The notes beneath the pieces were generated by a model that was given only the letters and a program-made list of their open reading frames with translations, made no database searches and was not told where the DNA came from. From Pseudomonas sp. 8Z (GTDB lineage Bacteria > Pseudomonadota > Gammaproteobacteria > Pseudomonadales > Pseudomonadaceae), in NCBI RefSeq assembly GCF_902506535.1, contig NZ_LR733824.1, forward strand, positions 124,001-188,000: a stretch of DNA of 64,000 nt. The letters are read 5' to 3'. Made by a program: the position numbers and the translations under genes. How positions within the stretch are numbered: the stretch's first letter is position 1; each line of letters starts with the position of its first letter. Shown piece after piece: positions 19,718-28,979 of the stretch.

Positions 19718-19778
19718 GCGGCTGTTGAAAAAACGAGGCGAGGCGTAATGGCAACGCAGGTCGTTTTTCAACGGTCTG
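19718..19778. repeat. Solo hairpin, possible insertion-sequence end remnant
   Basis: The left arm CTGTTGAAAAAACGA pairs imperfectly with the right arm TCGTTTTTCAACGGTCTG. The 61-bp unit sits directly against MITE copy 2 and ends at TTAG, the stop of the YhiN-type gene. GTTGAAAAACG-type ends are common in Pseudomonas insertion sequences, so this may be fused transposon ends. Confidence 0.45.
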
Positions 19779-20963
19779 TTAGACGTACTGGGCGGCGGCA
19801 TAACCCGACGCCCAGGCCCACTGGAAGTTGAAGCCGCCCAGGTGGCCGGTGACGTCCAGTACCTCACCAATGAAGTACAGTCCTGGCGCCTTGAGTGATT
19901 CCAGGGTCTTGGACGACACCTCGTCGGTGTTCACGCCGCCCAGGGTGACCTCGGCGGTGCGATAGCCCTCGGTGCCGGCCGGCACCAGTTGCCAGTCGGA
20001 CAGCTTCTCGGCAATCGCCTTGAGCTCGGTCGATGTGTACTGCTTCAGCGGCTTGTTGCTGAACCAGGCATCGACCAGCAGCGTCGCCATCTTCTTGGTG
20101 AACAGCTCGGCCAGCAACGTCTTCAGCTCGCTGTTGCCGCGTTCGCGTTGCTGCGTGGCCAGCCACTCGGGCAGGTCGATATGTGGCAGCAGGTCGATGT
20201 GCACGGTATCGCCTGGCTGCCAGTAGGAGGAAATCTGCAGGATCGCCGGGCCGGACAGGCCGCGGTGGGTGAACAGGATGTTCTCGACGAAACTCTGGCC
20301 ATTGCAGCTCACCCGGCAGTCCTCCACCGACGTGCCGGACAGCTCCGTGCACAGCGCCTTGAGCTGTGGATCGGTAAGGGTGAAGGGCACCAGGCCGGCG
20401 CGGGTCGGCAGCACCTCATGGCCGAACTGCTTGGCCACCTGATAGCCGAAGCCGGTGGCGCCTAGGGTTGGGATCGACAGCCCGCCGCTGGCGATCACCA
20501 GCGACTGGCAGGCGATCTCGCCGATATCGCTGTACAGATGAAAGCCGCCTGCAGTTTTCTCGATGCTCTGCGCCGCCGTGTTCAGACGGATCTCGGCGCC
20601 GGCGTCGCTGCACTCGGCCAGCAGCAGTTCGAGGATGTCGCTGGACTTGTTATCGCAGAACAGTTGGCCGAGCTTCTTCTCGTGATAAGGCACGCCGTGC
20701 TTGGCCACCAGGCCGATGAAGTCCCACTGGGTGAAGCGTGCCAGCGCTGACTTGCAGAAGTGCGGGTTACCCGAGAGAAAGTTGCTCGGCTCGCAATACA
20801 GATTGGTGAAATTGCAGCGCCCGCCGCCGGACATGAGGATCTTCTTGCCGGCCTTGTTGGCGTGATCGAGCACCAGTACGCGTCGCCCGCGCGCCGCCGC
20901 CGTGGCGGCGCACATCAGGCCCGCAGCCCCAGCGCCGATGATCAGTACATCGGTTTGCAACAC
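19779..20963 (-). CDS. YhiN/HI0933-family FAD-dependent oxidoreductase
   Basis: A GTG at 20963 with GGGGAT 8 nt upstream gives 394 aa beginning directly at the FAD fold; an earlier start at 21017 would add 18 unlikely residues. The dinucleotide-binding motif is IIGAGAAGLMCA, followed by KILMSGGGRCNFTN, which is characteristic of HI0933/YhiN proteins, and a C-terminal GEVLDVTGHLGGFNFQWAWASG. E. coli YhiN and relatives (BaiN, RdsA) are flavoproteins of varied or unknown substrate. It converges on the GST pair. Confidence 0.87.
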   Translation of the reverse strand: MLQTDVLIIGAGAAGLMCAATAAARGRRVLVLDHANKAGKKILMSGGGRCNFTNLYCEPSNFLSGNPHFCKSALARFTQWDFIGLVAKHGVPYHEKKLGQLFCDNKSSDILELLLAECSDAGAEIRLNTAAQSIEKTAGGFHLYSDIGEIACQSLVIASGGLSIPTLGATGFGYQVAKQFGHEVLPTRAGLVPFTLTDPQLKALCTELSGTSVEDCRVSCNGQSFVENILFTHRGLSGPAILQISSYWQPGDTVHIDLLPHIDLPEWLATQQRERGNSELKTLLAELFTKKMATLLVDAWFSNKPLKQYTSTELKAIAEKLSDWQLVPAGTEGYRTAEVTLGGVNTDEVSSKTLESLKAPGLYFIGEVLDVTGHLGGFNFQWAWASGYAAAQYV

Positions 20964-21140
20964 GTGATATCCCCAAGCGACGCGTCGGCCCAACTGCCGC
21001 GCGACGTGAGCGCGCATCTTACCTGAAGCCGCGTCGAGGCGATCGGCCGCAGTTGTTTGTGTGTTGCCTCATGACTTATGGCACGGGCCCTGCTATTAGT
21101 TAAAGGCCAAGCCAGGCTGCTGATGGATCAGACTTGAACA

Positions 21141-21878
21141 ATGCCTTATGTACGCGCGTGGTTCTTGCTCCTGCTGCTGTCTCCCTCAATAGGAGCGGCA
21201 GAGTTATTGCGCCTGGTTGCCGACCCTTGGCCGCCGTTCAATGACCACAGATTGCCCAACAATGGTCTGGCCAGTGATCTGGTGCAGCAGGCTCTGAGTC
21301 GCGCCGGTTATCGTACGGAGTATGTCGAGGTGCCTTGGGAACGGGCTGTGCTCAGCCTGCGACGTGGCGAACAGGATGTGCTGATCAATGCCTGGTATAG
21401 CCGTGAGCGCACCTATTTTGGTCACTTCTCGCAACCTTATTTGATCAACCGTATTCGCTTCCTGCAGCGCAAGGGCGCCGGTATCGTTTTCGATCGGATC
21501 GCCGATCTGTACCCGCATAGCATCGCGGTGGTGCGTGGTTACGCGTATACGTCAGCGTTCGATCACGACGCGCGCCTGCAGCGTGTCGGTGTGAACAGTT
21601 TCGAGATCGCCGCGCGTATGCTGCATGCCGGGCGCGTGCAGCTCGCGTTGGAGGATGAGCTGGTGGCACGCTATCAATTGGGGCGCGAGCTGGCGCCGTT
21701 ACGTGACGAGCTGGAGTTCTTGCCCAAGCCGTTGAGCGAGAACGGTCTGCGCATTCTGGTGCGCCTGAGTCATCCGCATCATCAGGAAATCGCTCAACGC
21801 TTCGATGAGGCGATAAAGGCCATGCAGGCCGATGGCAGCTACAACGAGACCATGCGCCGCCATGGCATGGCGAACTGA
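21141..21878 (+). CDS. Periplasmic solute-binding protein family 3 (orphan)
   Basis: The 245-aa protein has a signal peptide ending near PSIGAAE and the family-3 start LRLVADPWPPFNDHRLPNNG, then the paired-lobe pattern through GSYNETMRRHGMAN. Such proteins bind amino acids or other small ligands. No permease or ATPase is adjacent. Its stop (TGA) directly abuts the stop of the convergent regulator with no spacing. Because the neighbour is a diguanylate cyclase, a signalling role is possible; this is inference. Confidence 0.8.
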   Translation: MPYVRAWFLLLLLSPSIGAAELLRLVADPWPPFNDHRLPNNGLASDLVQQALSRAGYRTEYVEVPWERAVLSLRRGEQDVLINAWYSRERTYFGHFSQPYLINRIRFLQRKGAGIVFDRIADLYPHSIAVVRGYAYTSAFDHDARLQRVGVNSFEIAARMLHAGRVQLALEDELVARYQLGRELAPLRDELEFLPKPLSENGLRILVRLSHPHHQEIAQRFDEAIKAMQADGSYNETMRRHGMAN

Positions 21879-23114
21879 TCAGGCCAGTACCGTGCGTGCT
21901 CGACCGCTCTGCTTGGCTTGGTACAGGCGCTGGTCGGCCTCATGCAGCAGGCTTTCCAGGTCTTCTGCTTCACCCCGGTAAATGCCGGCGCTGAACGACA
22001 GGGGCGGTGCGCCGTTGGCGTAGTACAGCGTGGCGCAGCGCTGGCGAAGGCTGTCGATGGTGGCACCGAGGTCGCTGGCATCCAGGTGACTGAGCAGGGC
22101 AAATTCCTCGCCACCCAGGCGCCCGATTAGCGCGTCGGGGAAGGCGCTGGCGAAGGCTTTGGCGAACACCACCAGGGCGCTGTCACCGCTGGCATGACCA
22201 AAGCCGTCGTTGATGTGTTTGAAGTGGTCGATGTCGAGCATGGCCACGCTCAGATGCTGACCACTTTGTTGTGCCTGCTGGATCAGGCGCAAGCCGCGCT
22301 CGTAGAAGGAGCGGCGGTTGCGCAGGCCGGTGAGGGCATCGTATTCCGCGGCTTTTTTCAGTGCTTGCAGCAGGTCGCGGCGTTCCAGCGTTGACATCAC
22401 CCGGCAGTTGAGTTCTTCCGGGCAGAACGGTTTTCGCAGGAAATCATCGGCGCCGTGCTTGATGAACTGAGCGCTGAGCGAGCCTTTGGGGTCGGCCGAG
22501 ACTCCGATGATGATAAGTTCGTTGAGCTTGAGCTTCTGGCGCAGCAGCTTGACCAGATCGAAGCCGCTGACGCCGGGCATGGAGTGATCGAGGATCAGCA
22601 GGTCGATGTCCGGCTGTTCAGCGAGTAGGCGCAGGGTTTCCTTGCCGTCGGTGGCCTCGATGATCTTGTAGTGGTGCGGCTCGATAATGTGGCGGATATA
22701 GCGCCGCTGGGCATTGGAGTCGTCGGCGATGAGAATTTTGATCTGGCTGTTGTGATCCAGGCGATGCAGCAGGCGGAAGGCGTACTCGTAGGAATGTTGG
22801 CTTTCCTTGAGCACGTAGTCGACCACACCCTTCATCAGCAGCTCGTCGCGGCGCTGCTCGTTGTAGCTGCCGCTGAGCACGATGCAGGGCAGGCGATAGC
22901 GCATCACCAGATCGACGCTTTCGCCATCGGGGGCATCGGGTAGGTGCAGGTCGACGATGGCGGCGAAGAACAGCCCCGCGGAGGTTTCCAGCATAACTTC
23001 CGCTTCGGCCAGCGAGGCGCAGAACACCGGCTCCAGATCCGGTTCCTGACGGAATAGGTGGGCCAGGATCTTCAGCACCATTGGGCTGTCCTCGATGACC
23101 AGGATATTACGCAT
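21879..23114 (-). CDS. Response regulator with two REC domains and a GGDEF domain
   Basis: The 411-aa protein has REC1 (about 1-120, phospho-acceptor Asp55 in VDLHLPD), REC2 (about 126-245, Asp176 in LDHSMPG) and a GGDEF domain from about 250. The active site is GGEEF (334-338), preceded by AEYDALTGLRNRRS. No RxxD inhibitory site is visible five residues before it. It should make c-di-GMP on phosphorylation. No histidine kinase is next to it. Stops of this gene and the solute-binding gene meet at TGATCA. Confidence 0.9.
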   Translation of the reverse strand: MRNILVIEDSPMVLKILAHLFRQEPDLEPVFCASLAEAEVMLETSAGLFFAAIVDLHLPDAPDGESVDLVMRYRLPCIVLSGSYNEQRRDELLMKGVVDYVLKESQHSYEYAFRLLHRLDHNSQIKILIADDSNAQRRYIRHIIEPHHYKIIEATDGKETLRLLAEQPDIDLLILDHSMPGVSGFDLVKLLRQKLKLNELIIIGVSADPKGSLSAQFIKHGADDFLRKPFCPEELNCRVMSTLERRDLLQALKKAAEYDALTGLRNRRSFYERGLRLIQQAQQSGQHLSVAMLDIDHFKHINDGFGHASGDSALVVFAKAFASAFPDALIGRLGGEEFALLSHLDASDLGATIDSLRQRCATLYYANGAPPLSFSAGIYRGEAEDLESLLHEADQRLYQAKQSGRARTVLA

Positions 23115-23149
23115 GGAACGACTCCGACCTCTGTGGCCCTTGCTAGAGA

Positions 23150-24523
23150 CTAGATCATGCGAACGCGCAGCGAGCGCCCCTTGATCTTTCCTTCGGTGAG
23201 ACGTTGCAGAGCTTTTCTGGCAGCGTCACGTTGCACGGCGACGTAGGCCTGGTGCTCGAACAGGGCGATCTTGCCGACCTGATCGCCGCTCAGACCTGCA
23301 TCGCCAGTCAATGCGCCGAGGATGTCGCCAGGACGCAGCTTGTCCTTGCGTCCGGCACCGATGCATAGCGTATGCATCGGTGGCAGCAGATTGAAGCTGC
23401 TGTTGTCCGCAGGCAGTGGATACCAGGCCAGGGGCTGGCCTTGTAGCGCCTCGATGGCCTGCGCTCGGCCAGCTTCGGCTGGCGCCACCAGGCTTACGGC
23501 CAGGCCTTTCTCGCCGGCACGGCCACTGCGGCCGATGCGGTGGATATGCACCTCGGCATCACGCGTGAGCTCGACGTTGATCACCAGTTCCAGCCCAGCA
23601 ATGTCCAGGCCACGGGCGGCCACGTCGGTGGCCACCAGCACGCTCAGGCTGCGCCCGGCGAACAGCGCCAGTACCTGATCACGCTCACGTTGTTCCAGAT
23701 CGCCATGCAGTGCGGCAGCGGAAATCTTCTCGGCTTCCAGGCGTTCGACCAGTTCTGTGCATTGCTGGCGTGTGGCGCAGAAGGCCACGGCTGGCTGCTT
23801 GCGAAAGTGCCGCAACAGTGCGGCGACGGCGTCCAGGCGCTGTGCTGGGGCAATCTCGTAGAAGCGTTGCTCGATTTGTCCGTCATCGTGCTGGGCCTGC
23901 ACTTCGACGCGCTCGGGACTGCGCAGAAAACGTGAGGCGAGCTGTTCGATTCCGCTCGGATAGGTGGCGGAGAACAGCAGGGTCTGCCGACGGGCTGGGG
24001 TTTGCTCGATGATTTCGGCGATGCTGTCGATAAAGCCCATATCGAGCATGCGGTCGGCTTCGTCGAGCACCAGAGTGTTGAGACCGTCGACCTTCAGCGT
24101 GCCCTTGCGCAGGTGTTCCTGCACGCGGCCAGGTGTGCCGACGATGACATGGGCGCCGTGCTCCAGCGAGCCGATCTGTGGGCCGAAGGGCACACCGCCG
24201 CAGAGGGTCAGTATCTTGATGTTGTCGGCGGCGCGGGCCAGGCGGCGCAGTTCCTTGGCCACCTGGTCAGCCAGCTCGCGGGTCGGGCACAGCACCAGCG
24301 CCTGGCAGCCGAAGTAGCGCGGATTGAGCGGATGCAGCAGGCCGATGCCGAAGGCGGCGGTCTTGCCGCTGCCGGTCTTGGCTTGGGCGATCAGGTCGCG
24401 GCCCTTGAGGATCAGCGGCAGGCTGGCGGCCTGGATGGCAGTCATCTCGCTGTAGCCGAGGGCGGCGAGGTTAGCCTGCATGGATGCGGACAGTGGCAGG
24501 CTGGAAAAGGCGGTGGCGCTCAC
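23150..24523 (-). CDS. dbpA: ATP-dependent RNA helicase DbpA
   Basis: The 457-aa DEAD-box protein shows motif I AKTGSGKT (48-55), PTREL (80-84), DEAD (154-157), SAT, and HRIGRSGRAG in the helicase C domain. The C-terminal 75 residues form a DbpA RNA-binding domain (GDILGALTGDAGLSGDQVGKI ... VAVQRDAARKALQRL), which targets hairpin 92 of 23S rRNA. It acts in late 50S subunit assembly. Confidence 0.93.
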   Translation of the reverse strand: MSATAFSSLPLSASMQANLAALGYSEMTAIQAASLPLILKGRDLIAQAKTGSGKTAAFGIGLLHPLNPRYFGCQALVLCPTRELADQVAKELRRLARAADNIKILTLCGGVPFGPQIGSLEHGAHVIVGTPGRVQEHLRKGTLKVDGLNTLVLDEADRMLDMGFIDSIAEIIEQTPARRQTLLFSATYPSGIEQLASRFLRSPERVEVQAQHDDGQIEQRFYEIAPAQRLDAVAALLRHFRKQPAVAFCATRQQCTELVERLEAEKISAAALHGDLEQRERDQVLALFAGRSLSVLVATDVAARGLDIAGLELVINVELTRDAEVHIHRIGRSGRAGEKGLAVSLVAPAEAGRAQAIEALQGQPLAWYPLPADNSSFNLLPPMHTLCIGAGRKDKLRPGDILGALTGDAGLSGDQVGKIALFEHQAYVAVQRDAARKALQRLTEGKIKGRSLRVRMI

Positions 24524-24573
24524 GGCAGAAATGTCCGGCTGGGGGGATTGGGGCGGCAGTGTAGCAGGCCGCC

Positions 24574-25980
24574 TTAGTCTTCCGCTGGCACCTCGACCAA
24601 GCGGCTACGTCGGCCAGCCATCGGATCGAGCTGGAGGAAGATCGCTGCCGCCAGTATGGACAGCAAGCCAACGCATAGGAAGGTGGCTTGAAACGCCTGC
24701 TGCACGTCGCTGAACTCTGCGCTGAAGCCACTGAGCAGCGCTGCCGCGGCGGCCACGCCAAGGCTCATGGCCAATTGCACCACCACTGACAGCAGGCCAT
24801 TGCCGCTGCTGGCTTCGTTGTTGTCCAGGTCGATCAGGGTCACGGTGTTCATCGCGGTGAACTGCAGCGAGTTGCAGGCGCCGATCAGGCTCAATTGCAC
24901 GATCAGTTGCAGCATCGCGGTGTCTTTATCGACCAACGCCAGGCTGGCGATCAGGGCGCCGAGTAGCAGGGTGTTGCTGGTCAGGACGCGGCGGTAGCCA
25001 AGGCGGTCGATCAGAGGCTTGGCCAGCGGCTTCATCGCCATGGCGGCGAGCGCCAGGGGAATCATGCTCATACCGGCCTGCGCCGGGGAGTAGCCCATCG
25101 CCAATTGCAGCAGCAATGGCGCGAGAAAGGGCAGGGCGCCGCTGCCCAGGCGGGCGAACAGATTGCCGAGGATGCCGGTGGCGAAGGTGCGGGTGGCGAA
25201 CAGGCCGGGCGAGAACAGCGGCTCGGCGATACGTGCCGCGCGCAGCCAGTACACTGCCAGGCAGGCCAGGCCGCCGAGCAGTAGCAGGGTCACGCGCAGG
25301 GCGGGCAGGTTCATTTCACCGAGGCCCTCCAGCGCCACAGTGATCAGCAGCATGGCGGCGCCGAACAGGAGGAAACCGGGTGCATCGAAACGGCTGCGCT
25401 GCGGGCCGCGCAGATCCGGCATGTAGCGCATTGCCGCCCAGCAGCCGAGCAGGCCGACCGGCAGGTTGATAAGGAAGATCCAGTGCCAACTGGCGGCCTC
25501 CACCAGCCAGCCGCCGAGGGTTGGGCCGATCAACGGGCCGAGCAGGCCGGGCAGGGTGATAAAGCTCATGATCCGCACCAGCTCGGTTCGCGGGTAGGCG
25601 CGCAGCACCACCAGGCGTCCTACCGGCATCATCAGGGCGCCGCCCAGCCCCTGAATCACTCGCGCGCCCACCAGCATGGTGAGCGACTCGGACAGCGCGC
25701 ACAGCAGCGAGCCGAGGCTGAACAGGGCCATGGCGCCGAAGAAGATGCGTCGCGTGCCGAAGCGGTCGGCAATCCAGCCCGAGGCCGGAATCAGCAGCGC
25801 CACGGTGAGCATGTAGGCAATCACCACCGACTGCATGCGCAGCGGATCTTCGCTCAGACTCTGGGCCATCGCAGGCAGGGCGGTATTGAGGATGGTACCG
25901 TCCAGCGTCTGCATGAAGAAGGCGATGGCGATGATCCAGGGCAATAGCCGGGCTGTAAGGGGTGTTAGCGTGACGTTCAT
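24574..25980 (-). CDS. MFS multidrug efflux transporter, DHA2 type (MdtD-like)
   Basis: The ATG at 25980 starts MNVTLTPLTARLLPW and gives 468 aa; a frame opening at 26031 adds a non-hydrophobic leader. Segments TLDGTILNTALPAM (motif D1), WIADRFGTRRIF (motif A) and GPTLGGWLVEAASWHWIFLINLPVG (motif C region) are typical of the proton-driven DHA2 drug exporters, closest in pattern to MdtD. Substrates unknown. It is divergent from the TorT-like gene. Confidence 0.88.
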   Translation of the reverse strand: MNVTLTPLTARLLPWIIAIAFFMQTLDGTILNTALPAMAQSLSEDPLRMQSVVIAYMLTVALLIPASGWIADRFGTRRIFFGAMALFSLGSLLCALSESLTMLVGARVIQGLGGALMMPVGRLVVLRAYPRTELVRIMSFITLPGLLGPLIGPTLGGWLVEAASWHWIFLINLPVGLLGCWAAMRYMPDLRGPQRSRFDAPGFLLFGAAMLLITVALEGLGEMNLPALRVTLLLLGGLACLAVYWLRAARIAEPLFSPGLFATRTFATGILGNLFARLGSGALPFLAPLLLQLAMGYSPAQAGMSMIPLALAAMAMKPLAKPLIDRLGYRRVLTSNTLLLGALIASLALVDKDTAMLQLIVQLSLIGACNSLQFTAMNTVTLIDLDNNEASSGNGLLSVVVQLAMSLGVAAAAALLSGFSAEFSDVQQAFQATFLCVGLLSILAAAIFLQLDPMAGRRSRLVEVPAED

Positions 25981-26107
25981 GTTGTTCTCATGGTTGCGCT
26001 TTAATCTAGGTGTCGGGAGCCGCACGGGCAAGCCCGCTTGGTTCTGACTCCAGTGCTAGGCTTGGACTGTTGGGGTAGCGCCCGCTCGGGCATTTAAGGA
26101 TGGCTTC

Positions 26108-27127
26108 ATGCGCTGGTTATCGTTGTTGTGTTTTTTTGCCTACCAGTCGCTGCAGGCTGCCGAATGGTTTCCCTACCCGGTCGAAGTCGATGGCCGTATG
26201 CAGGACTATCGACCTGTGAAACAGGCGGCAGCGCCTTGGCGTATCTGCGCATTGCTACCCCATGGCAAGGACCGTTATTGGTGGGGCGTGGCTTGGGGGT
26301 TGAGCCAGGAGTCGAAACGACTCGGTTTGCGCCTGGGCATTTATGAAGCTGGTGGTTATGAGCATGCCGTGGTGCAGCGTGAGCAATTCGAGCAGTGTGT
26401 AGCGCAGGGCGCCGAGGCCTTCGTCCTGGCAGGCATCAATACTTATGATCTGTGCCCCATCGTAGAGCAACAGATCAAGGCGGGGCGCCCGGTGATCGAT
26501 CTGGTCAATCGCCTGGAGTGCCCAGGGGTCAGCGCTCATTCACGCGTCGACTTTGCCAACATGGCGCGTGCAACCCTTGAGTACGTGGTGCAACGCAGCG
26601 TTGGTCGAGCCGTGCGGGTCGGCTGGCTGCCAGGGCCTGCCGATGCCGGTTGGGTGCAGGACGCTGAGCGCGGGTTGCGTGACGCCCTGGCCGGAACGTC
26701 CGTGACTCTGGCTCATGGTGGCTACGGCCCGGTCGATCGCAGCCGCCAAGCGCAACTGGTGCGCGAACTGTTCAAGCAACAGCCGCAACTCGACTACCTG
26801 ATCGGCAATGCCGAGGCCGCAGCGTTCGCTGCGCAGTTGGTGAAAAACACGGGCGCCAAGACGCAGGTGTTGTCGTTCTATGCCACCGAGCGGGTGCTGG
26901 AACAGATTCGTGAAGGTCAGGTGCTGGCCGCGCCGACCGACTCGCCAGTAATCCAGGCGCGCATTGCGTTGGATCTGGCCGTCCGTGGCCTGCAGGGGGA
27001 AACCCTGCCGAAGCTGGTCAGTCCGAAGATCGAGATGCTCGATGCCGCCACGCTGGGGCATTTCGACCTCGGGCGGCTGATGCCGCCCGATGGGCATTGG
27101 ATGATCCGCCAGGACCTGCCGAACTAG
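26108..27127 (+). CDS. torT: TorT-like periplasmic binding protein
   Basis: The 339-aa protein has a signal peptide (cleavage near SLQAAEW) and a type-1 periplasmic binding fold. The start [35 protein letters not shown] and the [31 protein letters not shown] stretch follow TorT, which presents trimethylamine-N-oxide to the sensor TorS. No torS, torR or TMAO reductase genes are near, so it may serve another receptor or ligand. Its stop TAG overlaps the betA stop (shared CTAG, 27124-27127). Confidence 0.75.
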   Translation: MRWLSLLCFFAYQSLQAAEWFPYPVEVDGRMQDYRPVKQAAAPWRICALLPHGKDRYWWGVAWGLSQESKRLGLRLGIYEAGGYEHAVVQREQFEQCVAQGAEAFVLAGINTYDLCPIVEQQIKAGRPVIDLVNRLECPGVSAHSRVDFANMARATLEYVVQRSVGRAVRVGWLPGPADAGWVQDAERGLRDALAGTSVTLAHGGYGPVDRSRQAQLVRELFKQQPQLDYLIGNAEAAAFAAQLVKNTGAKTQVLSFYATERVLEQIREGQVLAAPTDSPVIQARIALDLAVRGLQGETLPKLVSPKIEMLDAATLGHFDLGRLMPPDGHWMIRQDLPN

Positions 27128-28833
27128 CCCGCCAGCCGCTTGCTGTCCAGGGATACGGCAGGCTGTCCGCGTACCGGTCGAGAACCCGCCACGAAATAGG
27201 GCGCGGTGCTGCGCGGCAGCGGCTGACGACCACGAATGCGGTCGGCGATCTTCTCGGCAATCATGATGGTGGTGGCGTTGAGGTTGCCGGTGATGATCTC
27301 CGGCATGATCGAGGCATCCACCACGCGCAGACCCTGCAAGCCATGCACGCGGCCCTGGCCATCGACCACCGCCATGTCGTCTTCACCCATCTTGCATGAG
27401 CAGGAAGGGTGGAAGGCGGTTTCGGCATGTTCACGGATGAACGCGTCCAGTTCGGCGTCACTTTGTACATGCGCTCCGGGGCTGAGTTCGCGGCCCCGGT
27501 ATTTGTCCAGAGCCGGTTGCGCCATGATCTCGCGAGTGATTCGAATACCGTCGCGGAATTCCTGCCAGTCCTGTTCATGGCTCATGTAGTTGAACAGGAT
27601 GCTCGGGTGTTCGTGCGGATCGCGGGACTTGAGGCGAATACGGCCACGGCTCGGCGAGCGCATCGACCCCATGTGCGCCTGGAAGCCGTGTTCCTGCACG
27701 CCCTTGCTGCCGTTGTAATTGATCGCCACCGGGAGGAAGTGGTACTGGATGTTGGGCCAGGCGAATTCCTCACGGGTGCGGATGAAACCGCCCGCTTCGA
27801 ACTGGTTGCTGGCGCCCAGGCCCTTGCCAAGAAACAGCCAGTTGGCGCCGATGGCCGGCTGGTTCCACCACTTGGTGGCCGGGTAGATGGACACCGGTTC
27901 CTTGCAGGCGTACTGCAGGTAAAGTTCGAGGTGATCTTGCAGGTTTTCGCCGACGCCGGGCAGATCCTGCACCACGGGGATGTCGAACTCGCGCAGCAGA
28001 GCAGCAGGGCCGACGCCGGAGCGCTGCAGGATTTGCGGCGAGGCGATGGCGCCGGCGCACAGCAGCACTTCGCGGCGGGCATGAGCGACAGAGGCATCGT
28101 TCGCGTTGCCGACCAGATAGCTGACGCCGCTGGCGCGCTTGCCGTCGAACAGAATGCGATCGGTGGTGGCGTGGGTCACGATGGTCAGGTTCGAACGGGC
28201 CCGCGCCTGATCCAGATAGCCGCGCGCGGTGCTGGCGCGTCGCCCTGTCGGCGTCACCGTGCGATCCATCGGGCCGAAGCCTTCCTGCTGGTAGCCATTG
28301 AGATCGTCGGTGCGCGGATAACCGGCCTGCACGCCTGCCTCGACCATGGCGTGGAACAGCGGGTTGTTGCCGTTCTTGGGCGTGGTCACGCTGACCGGGC
28401 CGTCGCCGCCGTGGTAGTCATTGGCGCCGATGTCGCGGGTTTCCGCCTTGCGGAAATACGGCAGGCAATCGAGGTAGCTCCAGTCTTCCAGCCCCTTGGC
28501 CTTGGTCCAGTTGTCGAAGTCCATGGCGTTGCCGCGGATGTAGCACATGCCGTTGATCAGCGACGAGCCACCCAGGCCCTTGCCGCGCCCGCACTCCATG
28601 CGGCGGTTGTTCATGTAGGGTTCGGGATCGGTCTCGTAGGCCCAGTTGTAGCGCCGACCTTGCAGCGGGAAGGCCAGAGCGGCGGGCATCTGGGTGCGGA
28701 AATCCAGGCGATAGTCAGGGCCACCGGCTTCGAGCAGCAGTACGCTGACGTCTGCGTCTTCGGTCAGGCGGGTGGCCAGGACGTTACCGGCCGAGCCGGC
28801 GCCGATGATGATGTAGTCGTATTCCTGCGTCAT
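27124..28833 (-). CDS. betA: Choline dehydrogenase
   Basis: The 569-aa GMC-family flavoprotein has the N-terminal FAD motif [15 protein letters not shown] (about 8-22), the GMC signature [15 protein letters not shown], and the C-terminal catalytic segment including [10 protein letters not shown]. BetA oxidises choline to betaine aldehyde at the membrane. It lies downstream of betB, as in the usual betIBA order, with a REP hairpin in the 146-bp gap. Expression is probably from the betB promoter, under BetI. Confidence 0.95.
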   Translation of the reverse strand: MTQEYDYIIIGAGSAGNVLATRLTEDADVSVLLLEAGGPDYRLDFRTQMPAALAFPLQGRRYNWAYETDPEPYMNNRRMECGRGKGLGGSSLINGMCYIRGNAMDFDNWTKAKGLEDWSYLDCLPYFRKAETRDIGANDYHGGDGPVSVTTPKNGNNPLFHAMVEAGVQAGYPRTDDLNGYQQEGFGPMDRTVTPTGRRASTARGYLDQARARSNLTIVTHATTDRILFDGKRASGVSYLVGNANDASVAHARREVLLCAGAIASPQILQRSGVGPAALLREFDIPVVQDLPGVGENLQDHLELYLQYACKEPVSIYPATKWWNQPAIGANWLFLGKGLGASNQFEAGGFIRTREEFAWPNIQYHFLPVAINYNGSKGVQEHGFQAHMGSMRSPSRGRIRLKSRDPHEHPSILFNYMSHEQDWQEFRDGIRITREIMAQPALDKYRGRELSPGAHVQSDAELDAFIREHAETAFHPSCSCKMGEDDMAVVDGQGRVHGLQGLRVVDASIMPEIITGNLNATTIMIAEKIADRIRGRQPLPRSTAPYFVAGSRPVRGQPAVSLDSKRLAG

Positions 28834-28882
28834 GATTCCTCCAGTTGCCCGGCTGTTATCCGGGAAAACACGAGTGACAGTC

Positions 28883-28969
28883 CCCGGATTGCATCCGGGC
28901 TACGGGGCAGCGTTTTTTTGTAGGAGCGGATTTATCCGCGATGCTTTTCGCGGCTAAAGCCGCTCCCAC
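28883..28969. repeat. REP-type hairpins between betB and betA
   Basis: CCCGGAT/ATCCGGG forms a small stem at about 28883-28900. GTAGGAGCGG (about 28920) pairs with CCGCTCCCAC (to 28969) around inner stems TCCGCGA/TCGCGG. This is the common Pseudomonas REP layout and may differentially stabilise betB mRNA. Confidence 0.65.
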
Positions 28970-28979
28970 GCTAGGGGGC

